From Candidatus Gottesmanbacteria bacterium RIFCSPHIGHO2_01_FULL_46_14 (lineage in GTDB: Bacteria > Patescibacteriota > Microgenomatia > UBA10105 > UBA927), in assembly GCA_001780895.1 (NCBI GenBank), contig MFJJ01000019.1:1-42422 (forward strand): a stretch of 42,422 nt of DNA, given 5' to 3'. The notes under the pieces are model-generated. The model saw nothing but the letters and a program-made list of their open reading frames with translations, made no database searches and was not told the DNA's origin. Shown here one piece after another: positions 36,422-42,422 of the stretch. The position numbers and the translations under genes are program-made. The number at the start of each line of letters is the position of its first letter. Within the stretch, counting starts at the first letter, position 1.

Positions 36422-38101
36422 ATGTTGCAAAGTGTAACATTAAAAATTGGGGGAGAGGCGGGATTTGGCATACTATCTTCCGGAACGATGCTTGCGCGGG
36501 CATTTGCGCGCGTCGGCTATCATGTTTTTGCGACTAATGAATATCCTTCGCTCATCCGTGGCGGTCATAACGTGATTACGGTACGAATTGCTACCACTCC
36601 GTTTACCTCTTTGAATCGTGATGTTCACATTCTCGTTGCGCTCAATAAGGAAACCATAGACCTGCATAAAGAAGAGCTGGGTGCCGGTGCGGTCGTTGTG
36701 TATGACCCCAAAGACGGACAAGTAGATGGGGGACTGTCTATACCGCTTACCGAAATTATAAGAACAAATAACGGAGAACAAGTTATGCGAAATACCGTCG
36801 CTCTCGGCGCCTGCGTTGCAATTCTCGGAGCCGAGTTTGAAGTGTTGGCAAGCGTCATCCGTGATCAGTTTGCAAAGAAAGGCGCGGAAGTGGTTAATCA
36901 CAATCTTGAGATAGCTCGGGCAGGATACGATGAGGCGAAAAAGTTGAATAGAGAGAGTATGAAACTGGCTCCGGGTGAAAAAAAGGGAGAGCAACTCGTC
37001 ATCAATGGGAGTGAAGCACTTGGTGTTGGTGCGGTGCGTGCGGGGCTTAAATTTGCGGCAATTTATCCCATGACGCCAATCAACTCCCTGATCACGTTCC
37101 TCGCTGATCATGCCAAGAGTCTTAATCTTGTCTATAAACAACCAGAAGATGAAACAGCAGGTATCAATATGGCAATTGGCGCCTCCGTTGCCGGAGTCCG
37201 GAGTATGGTGGCAACCTCAGGAGGAGGATTTGCACTCCAAGTGGAAGGATTGTCGCTTGCCGGTATGATCGAGGCGCCTTTGGTTATCGATATGGGCATG
37301 CGTGCAGGGCCCGCAACCGGAATGCCCACATGGACGGAGCAAGGAGAACTTCGGTTTGTCATCTCAGCCGGCCACGGTGAATTTGCGCGTATTGTATTGG
37401 CACCGTCTGATGCCCGAGAAGCGTATGCTTTAACGATCCATGCGTTTAACCTCGCTGATCGCTATCAGGTACCGGTATTTATCCTTACCGATAAATATCT
37501 CAATGAAAGCCTCTGGTGTATTTCTGAGGAGCATTTTAAAGGAGATGTGGTCATTGATCGCGGAAAGCTCGTAAAAAAAGAGGATCTTCCCACCGACGAT
37601 TCATTTAAGCGATATCAGTTTACCCAGGATGGAGTTTCTCCGAGAAGTCTTCCGGGTATGCCGCACGGCCAGTATTTTGCCAATTCTTATGAGCACGACG
37701 AGACAGGGCACGTTGCCGAAGCAGCAGACAAACGGGTGGCCATGGCAAAAAAGCGGTTAGCAAAATTTGTCGCCATCCAAAAAGATATTATGAAGCCAGT
37801 GGTGTACGGAGAAGAATCAGCGGATATTACATTTGTCACCTGGGGGACATCCAGAGGCCCACTTCAGGAAGCAATCAAGGGAAAATCAGCAAATATTGTT
37901 CATTTTCCGTGGCTTTATCCGTTTCCGGGAGAGGCTACTATTGAGCTTTTAGGCAAAGCCAAGAGGATTATTGATGTTGAGCAAAATGGCACCGGACAAC
38001 TTGCATCCTTGATCCGGGAACATACGGGGATAGAAATCAAGGAAAAAATTCTCAAGTTTAACGGACGGCCCTTTTTTCCAGATGAGATATGGCGTCAATA
38101 A
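36422..38101 (+). CDS. korA: 2-oxoacid:ferredoxin oxidoreductase, fused gamma-alpha subunit
   Basis: A 559-residue protein. Residues ~1-180 are the gamma domain (GGEAGFGILSSGTMLARAFARVGYHVFATNEYPSLIRGGHN). The alpha domain follows (NGSEALGVGAVRAGLKFAAIYPMTPI... EDETAGINMAIGASVAGVRSMVATSGGGFALQVEGLSLAG). It oxidises a 2-oxoacid with CoA to acyl-CoA and CO2, passing electrons to ferredoxin. ATG 36422 is 26 bp from the divergent AMP-ligase start. It overlaps korB by 13 nt. Whether pyruvate or 2-oxoglutarate is used is not determined. Confidence 0.9.
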   Translation: MLQSVTLKIGGEAGFGILSSGTMLARAFARVGYHVFATNEYPSLIRGGHNVITVRIATTPFTSLNRDVHILVALNKETIDLHKEELGAGAVVVYDPKDGQVDGGLSIPLTEIIRTNNGEQVMRNTVALGACVAILGAEFEVLASVIRDQFAKKGAEVVNHNLEIARAGYDEAKKLNRESMKLAPGEKKGEQLVINGSEALGVGAVRAGLKFAAIYPMTPINSLITFLADHAKSLNLVYKQPEDETAGINMAIGASVAGVRSMVATSGGGFALQVEGLSLAGMIEAPLVIDMGMRAGPATGMPTWTEQGELRFVISAGHGEFARIVLAPSDAREAYALTIHAFNLADRYQVPVFILTDKYLNESLWCISEEHFKGDVVIDRGKLVKKEDLPTDDSFKRYQFTQDGVSPRSLPGMPHGQYFANSYEHDETGHVAEAADKRVAMAKKRLAKFVAIQKDIMKPVVYGEESADITFVTWGTSRGPLQEAIKGKSANIVHFPWLYPFPGEATIELLGKAKRIIDVEQNGTGQLASLIREHTGIEIKEKILKFNGRPFFPDEIWRQ

Positions 38102-38940
38102 CATCAGAATCATTTAAGACTGGTTTTCTTCCCACCTGGTGTCCTGGGTGCGGTGACTATGGTATTTGGACTGCGCTCAAAATAGCTCTTGCAAAATTGG
38201 GCATTGGTCCTGATGATGCGCTTTTGGTTTACGGTATTGGTTGCCATGGCAATATGTACGATTGGATGCGCACGTACGCCTTTGAAGGGCTTCACGGTCG
38301 GGCGCTGCCGGTTGCGCAGGGCGCGAAGGTCGCCAATCACAAGCTGCCCGTGATTTGTGTGTGTGGTGATGGTGACTGTTTAGGCGAGGGAGGTAATCAT
38401 TTTATCCACGCAGCCAAGAGAAATCCCAATGTCACCGTCCTTATTCATGATAACCAAGTCTATGGATTGACGACCGGCCAAGCATCGCCCACCGCAAAAC
38501 CGGGATTTAAAACCAAATCAACGCCCGATGGGGTTACCGATGAACCGATCAACCCTTTGACCCTGGCGCTGACCGCCGGAGCCACGTTTGTCGCGCGTGG
38601 ATTTGCCGGAGATATTCCGGGGCTTTCAGAGCTTATTGTCCAGGCTATTAGCCATAAAGGATTTTCGGTTCTGGATATGCTCCAACCCTGCGTCACATTC
38701 GACAAGGTTCACACATATGCATGGTACAGGAGTAGGTTATATAAATTAGAGCAGCCGGAAAATAAAATCCGCGCCATAGAAAAAGCAATGGAGTGGGGAG
38801 ATAAAATTCCCCTGGGTGTCTTGTATAAAGAAGAAAAACCCACAAGCGAAGATCGGGAACCGGCGCTTGAAAAATCTACGCTTGTTGAGTCGTCACTTGA
38901 CGTAGCTGACTTGCCTTTATTATTATCTGAGTTCAAGTAG
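38089..38940 (+). CDS. korB: 2-oxoacid:ferredoxin oxidoreductase, beta subunit
   Basis: A 283-residue thiamine-diphosphate subunit: WCPGCGDYGIW and GIGCHGNMY (cluster ligands), GDGDCLGEGGNHFIHAAKRNPN and DNQVYGLTTGQASPTA (TPP/Mg site). The C-terminal Cys region LQPCVTFDK is present. A [4Fe-4S] cluster is expected, linking it to the SUF locus. It overlaps korA by 13 nt. Confidence 0.92.
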   Translation: MASITSESFKTGFLPTWCPGCGDYGIWTALKIALAKLGIGPDDALLVYGIGCHGNMYDWMRTYAFEGLHGRALPVAQGAKVANHKLPVICVCGDGDCLGEGGNHFIHAAKRNPNVTVLIHDNQVYGLTTGQASPTAKPGFKTKSTPDGVTDEPINPLTLALTAGATFVARGFAGDIPGLSELIVQAISHKGFSVLDMLQPCVTFDKVHTYAWYRSRLYKLEQPENKIRAIEKAMEWGDKIPLGVLYKEEKPTSEDREPALEKSTLVESSLDVADLPLLLSEFK

Positions 38941-38945
38941 CCCTC

Positions 38946-38974
38946 TTGACGGACGTTTTAGCAGTTGTTATACT
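38946..38974 (+). promoter_or_regulatory. lon promoter
   Basis: TTGACG (38946-38951), 17 bp, TATACT (38969-38974). ATG 38987 follows by 12 nt; the GTG 38978 used in the track would lie before the start of transcription. No heat-shock element is recognised. Confidence 0.7.
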
Positions 38975-38986
38975 TGAGTGCCAAAT

Positions 38987-41404
38987 ATGACAGAAATTGA
39001 ACAAAGCCAACAAGTTCTTCCGGTTGTCCCCATTCGCGATGGTATCGTGTTTCCCAACACAGAGATGATTCTTACGTTTGGAAGGCAGCGATCCGTTGCT
39101 GCAATAGAGGCCGCACAGTCTTCAGGTAAACGGGTAGTTCTCGTCATGCAACGGAATGGCAACATCAACGACCCAACGCCGGGAGACCTCTATAGTACCG
39201 CTACAGTCGGTGAGATTGTTCAGATGATGAAGAACGAAGGAGAGATCAACGCTCTGGTTCGTGGAATTACCAAAGTGCAAATTCTTTCCTACGAAGCAAT
39301 CGAACCGTTTTTTGTTGCCCGCGTCATGCCCGTCGAGGATACCATTGAGGACAATGATGAAGTGCGGGCGCTTACAAGACACCTGGTTAACGAGCTCCGA
39401 CGCGCCGTCAATTTGGGGAAGTCGATGGACTTTTTGATGTTTATGAATATCATGTCCGGAGTTACCTCGCTCCAGCTGTCCAACCAGGTCGCCGGAGTTC
39501 TGGATATCAAACCCAGCGAACGACAGGAGCTTTTGGAGCTTACCTCCGTCCGGGAGCGCTTGGAAAAAGAGATTTCCCATCTCTCCCGGGAACTCAAAGT
39601 ACTGGAACTGGAAAAGAAAATTGCAAGTAAGACGCAAGAGAAATTTGATAAATCGATGCGGGAGCAAGTACTGCGGGAGCGCATGAAGACGATAGAAAAA
39701 GAGTTAGGTGAGGAGGGAGAAAACAAAGAAACAAAGGACCTCTCCGATAAGATTAAGAAAGCAAACATGCCCGAAGACGTACGGAAAAAGGCAGATAAAG
39801 AGCTCTCGAGGCTTGCCCAAATGTCCCCATATAATCCCGAGGCCTCGTATCTGCGCACTTACCTCGACTGGCTCGTCGAACTTCCTTGGTCGGTGTCGAG
39901 TCCCAACAATGTGATCATAAAAGACGCCGAGAATGTGCTCAACGAAGATCACTACGGTCTCAAGAAAATGAAGGAACGGATCTTGGAGTACCTGGCGGTC
40001 ATGAAACTACGATCAAGCGTTATTGAGGGAGATACCAAGGAGAAAAAGAGTAAGTCCGCACCGACTATTTTGTGTTTTGTGGGTCCCCCCGGAGTGGGAA
40101 AAACGTCTATAGGCAAGTCGATTGCGCGTTCGCTCGGGCGGAAGTTTGTAAAAATATCTCTAGGCGGGATTCGGGATGAAGCGGAAATTCGCGGACACCG
40201 CCGAACCTATGTTGGTGCCCTTCCCGGCCGCATCATTCAGGGCGTCAAACAAGCAGGAACAAAAAATCCGGTATTCATGCTCGACGAAATAGACAAGGTG
40301 GGGACCGATTTTCGGGGTGATCCTTCCTCAGCACTTCTTGAAGCGCTCGACCCGGAGCAAAATTTCGCCTTCTCCGATCATTATCTCGAAGTCGCATTTG
40401 ATCTATCGGATGTATTTTTCATTACGACCTGTAACGTTTTGGATACCATTCCTCCCGCACTTCGGGACCGATTGGAAATTATTCATTTTCCCGGCTATAC
40501 AGAGGAAGAGAAGTTTCACATAGGAAAGGACTTTCTGTTTGAAAAACAGCGGGAGCTCCATGGCGTACCAACGAGTATTGTCGATTTGTCCGATAAAGCC
40601 CTCTACGAAATTATCCGGCGATACACGAGAGAAGCCGGTGTCCGAAATCTTGAACGGCAGATAGCCACGCTCTTTAGAAAAGTCGCCAAACGAATTGCGG
40701 ATTCGTCAAACGGTCACACAGAAACAATCCCAATCATGCCAAAGAATCTACACGATTTTTTGGGGCCATATAAATTTACGTCATATCTTGCCGAGAAAAA
40801 GGATGAAGTAGGAATGACCACCGGTCTTGCCTGGACCGAAGCAGGTGGAGATATATTGTTTATTGAAGTCGCCCTTATGCCCGGCAAGGGAAGCCTCATT
40901 CTCACGGGTCAATTAGGCGACGTCATGAAAGAGTCGGGACAAGCTGCACTTTCCTATATTCGAAGTCGCTATAAGATGCTGGGACTTGCTGAAAAGTTTT
41001 TCCAAAAGATTGATGTGCATGTTCATGTGCCGGAAGGGGCTGTTCCTAAAGACGGACCTTCGGCTGGTGCGGCTATCGCTTCAGCACTCGTGTCGGCATT
41101 TACAAGAATTCCGACGAAACGAACGGTTGCCATGACCGGAGAAATCACGCTTCGCGGCCGCGTTCTGGAAATCGGGGGCGTGAAAGAAAAAGTGATAGCT
41201 GCCCATCGGGCCGGTATTAAGACGATCATTATGCCAAAGAATAACAAAAAAGACTTGGAGGATATACCCAAAAGTGTTTTGACTGATTTAACGTTTCACT
41301 TTGTTGAGCATATGGATGAAGTATTAAAGCATGTCCTTGTGCGTCCTCTTTCCCGCGAGCGACAGGTGACCCCGCTCGTTCGTCACCCTCAACTCAACGC
41401 CTAG
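38987..41404 (+). CDS. lon: ATP-dependent protease Lon
   Basis: 805 residues from ATG 38987 ([19 protein letters not shown]). Order: N-terminal substrate domain, coiled linker ([24 protein letters not shown]), AAA+ module with Walker A GPPGVGKT (~366-373) and Walker [12 protein letters not shown], and the LonA Ser-Lys protease with [11 protein letters not shown] (Ser ~691) and [12 protein letters not shown] (Lys ~734). It degrades damaged and regulatory proteins. Full length for bacterial LonA. A REP-like repeat lies 8 bp after its stop. Confidence 0.97.
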   Translation: MTEIEQSQQVLPVVPIRDGIVFPNTEMILTFGRQRSVAAIEAAQSSGKRVVLVMQRNGNINDPTPGDLYSTATVGEIVQMMKNEGEINALVRGITKVQILSYEAIEPFFVARVMPVEDTIEDNDEVRALTRHLVNELRRAVNLGKSMDFLMFMNIMSGVTSLQLSNQVAGVLDIKPSERQELLELTSVRERLEKEISHLSRELKVLELEKKIASKTQEKFDKSMREQVLRERMKTIEKELGEEGENKETKDLSDKIKKANMPEDVRKKADKELSRLAQMSPYNPEASYLRTYLDWLVELPWSVSSPNNVIIKDAENVLNEDHYGLKKMKERILEYLAVMKLRSSVIEGDTKEKKSKSAPTILCFVGPPGVGKTSIGKSIARSLGRKFVKISLGGIRDEAEIRGHRRTYVGALPGRIIQGVKQAGTKNPVFMLDEIDKVGTDFRGDPSSALLEALDPEQNFAFSDHYLEVAFDLSDVFFITTCNVLDTIPPALRDRLEIIHFPGYTEEEKFHIGKDFLFEKQRELHGVPTSIVDLSDKALYEIIRRYTREAGVRNLERQIATLFRKVAKRIADSSNGHTETIPIMPKNLHDFLGPYKFTSYLAEKKDEVGMTTGLAWTEAGGDILFIEVALMPGKGSLILTGQLGDVMKESGQAALSYIRSRYKMLGLAEKFFQKIDVHVHVPEGAVPKDGPSAGAAIASALVSAFTRIPTKRTVAMTGEITLRGRVLEIGGVKEKVIAAHRAGIKTIIMPKNNKKDLEDIPKSVLTDLTFHFVEHMDEVLKHVLVRPLSRERQVTPLVRHPQLNA

Positions 41405-41411
41405 TTCCCGT

Positions 41412-41496
41412 TTGTCATTCCGGGCTTGACCCGGAATCCAGTTTTTATTCTCTCTGGATCCCGGATCTTCGCTTCGCTACGTCCGGGATGACAAGG
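41412..41496. repeat. REP-like inverted repeat, copy B
   Basis: TTTGTCATTCCGGGCTTGACC at the left and GGATGACAAGG at the right, with TTCCGGG/CCCGGAA and CCCGGA/TCCGGG hairpins inside. It fills the gap between the stops of lon and the serine hydrolase and may act as a bidirectional terminator. It lies in the opposite orientation to copy A. Confidence 0.88.
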
Positions 41497-41497
41497 G

Positions 41498-42421
41498 CTA
41501 TTGCTTCATGTAATCGTAGACAGTTTTAGAAATTTGAGAGGCTATTTGCGTCGCTTCCTCATCGTTATTTTCATCAGTCGTGAGAATTCCAATGTAGTAG
41601 ATCATATTTCCATCTACGACGATACCCGTATCGTGTAAAACTCCAACTTCTGTTCCGATTTTATGGTAGACGACCGCCGTATCTGGAAGAAGCGCGGGTA
41701 GCCGGTCTTCAAAGTCGGTGTCTTTGAGAAATGAGAGCATTTCCAGAGTATAGGCTTCACCGGCAACTTGCCTGTTGTAGAGTTTTTTCATGAGGATGGC
41801 GATGTCGCGATTGGATGTTTTGTTGTTGGCCATATCTGTCTGGGTAAGGCCCCAGCTCGTCATGAGAGTTTGGATGTCGTCAATGCCTACAATGTTATTT
41901 GCCAGTATATAGGCTGCCGTATTGTCACTTTGTTGGATCATGAGTTTAGCAAGTGTTTTAATGGAATACGTGGCGCCGGGAGTATCGTAGCGGATTGATC
42001 CCGTGCCATAATTTTGGATATCGCTTTTTTGAAGTGTAATGACGCGGTCAAGATCTATGTCTCCTTTTTCTACGTTGTAATAAAGGGCAGTCAGAATGGG
42101 CAATTTATTGACGGAAGCAGCCGTATATATGACCGATTCATTTATCCCCAGCGAAAAATCGGATTTGTAGTCCTCGACAAAGACTGAATAGTTGACCCAA
42201 CGATTGTTGACGACTTTTTGGATTTGTTTCCCGAGTTTATCTGGAGATTTTTTCTTGGTGAATATTGCAGAAACGACAGATTTTTCTTGTTTTGGGTTAT
42301 CAGGAATAGGAGAGATAATATTGGAATTGGTCCGCCGAACAAGCCAAAATATAAGCAATAGAAAACTTACTCCACCAAGAGTGAGAAAAAAAAGTTTCCC
42401 GATTCTACTTCCGTGTGCCAC
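41498..42421 (-). CDS. Serine hydrolase of the beta-lactamase/PBP fold (at window edge)
   Basis: At least 307 residues; GTG 42421 is a possible start but the frame may extend past the window. N-terminal anchor (LFFLTLGGVSFLLLIFWLV), linker, then class A-like motifs: SxxK in AASVNKLPI, SDN in QQSDNTAAYI and KxG as HKIGTE instead of KTG. The Glu of the omega loop (ExxLN) of true class A beta-lactamases is not found, so a peptidoglycan-linked enzyme is more likely than drug resistance. The stop lies 1 bp from REP-like copy B. Confidence 0.8.
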   Translation of the reverse strand: MAHGSRIGKLFFLTLGGVSFLLLIFWLVRRTNSNIISPIPDNPKQEKSVVSAIFTKKKSPDKLGKQIQKVVNNRWVNYSVFVEDYKSDFSLGINESVIYTAASVNKLPILTALYYNVEKGDIDLDRVITLQKSDIQNYGTGSIRYDTPGATYSIKTLAKLMIQQSDNTAAYILANNIVGIDDIQTLMTSWGLTQTDMANNKTSNRDIAILMKKLYNRQVAGEAYTLEMLSFLKDTDFEDRLPALLPDTAVVYHKIGTEVGVLHDTGIVVDGNMIYYIGILTTDENNDEEATQIASQISKTVYDYMKQ

Positions 42422-42422
42422 A

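Noticed and set aside
41498-42421. Antibiotic-resistance beta-lactamase
   Set aside because: SxxK and SDN are present, but KTG is KIG and the omega-loop Glu is not seen; a wall-related hydrolase is more likely.
1-42422. TGA recoded to glycine, as in Gracilibacteria/Absconditabacteria
   Set aside because: Several core genes end at TGA with normal C-termini (recJ, secF, gltX, sufU), and no in-frame TGA interrupts conserved domains.

Overview
The window looks like a chromosomal segment of a Candidate Phyla Radiation (Patescibacteria) bacterium, most likely of the Microgenomates type. This is inferred from gene content: compact, overlapping genes; many small DUF proteins common in that group (DUF5679, DUF4446, DUF5678); shortened versions of core proteins (SecD, SufD, an AspRS without the GAD domain); and a standard code in which TGA acts as a stop. 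No 16S rRNA is present, so the lineage is not proven.

Layout. 1-3.5 kb: the 3' end of an AI-2E/PerM-type transporter, RNase P RNA (minus), the small DUF5679 gene with a small membrane protein (minus), then DUF4446, DUF3048 and a winged-helix/nucleotidyltransferase-like regulator. 3.5-8.6 kb: secD-secF, the CCA/poly(A) polymerase family gene (minus) and recJ, the last two divergent around a shared palindromic promoter. 8.6-10.4 kb: an accessory patch with a DUF433/DUF5615 toxin-antitoxin pair lying between recJ and a second, diverged copy of the recJ 3' end, a small unknown gene behind a structured leader with a terminator, and a DUF5678/retropepsin-like pair. 10.4-19.5 kb: aspS under a T-box, a DUF2283 gene with a decayed DUF4258-like partner, a D,D-carboxypeptidase, a membrane protein, gltX, a methyltransferase, a Fic protein with promoter iterons, tRNA-Gln(CTG), an Fe-S-cluster-less MutY and Era. 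19.5-24 kb: a BrnT/BrnA-like pair, a five-gene tightly packed operon (EEP nuclease/phosphatase fold, C39-like, DUF952, degenerate aldo/keto reductase, conserved unknown), a PIN-domain pair and a glycine-rich RRM protein. 24.4-27.1 kb: an RlmI-like methyltransferase, a coiled-coil protein, a GT39-like membrane glycosyltransferase and DUF378. 27.2-34.1 kb: a SUF iron-sulfur assembly locus (PIG-L deacetylase, SufC, intein-containing SufB, short SufD, Rieske protein, SufS, SufU, ferredoxin). 34.1-42.4 kb: an AMP-ligase fused to a GNAT-like domain (minus), a 2-oxoacid:ferredoxin oxidoreductase (alpha/gamma fusion plus beta), Lon, and a serine hydrolase of the beta-lactamase fold (minus, at the edge). 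Two REP-like inverted repeats lie at 34.1 and 41.4 kb.

How it works together. The SUF locus would build Fe-S clusters for the ferredoxin and the 2-oxoacid:ferredoxin oxidoreductase next to it, giving a small ferredoxin-linked energy module. The rest is information processing (RNase P, tRNA, CCA enzyme, AspRS, GluRS, Era), secretion (SecDF), wall trimming and proteolysis, interrupted by at least four toxin-antitoxin-like modules.

The most notable signals are: the recJ-tail duplication around the TA cassette; the LAGLIDADG intein in SufB; the T-box running directly into the aspS start codon; a symmetric TATGATATCATA-type promoter shared by divergent genes; a pervasive -10 element 6-10 nt before start codons, implying leaderless mRNAs; identical palindromes on both sides of sufU; in-frame or stop-donating palindromic elements in the AMP-ligase gene; and a structured leader RNA in front of the small gene at 9.3-9.5 kb.
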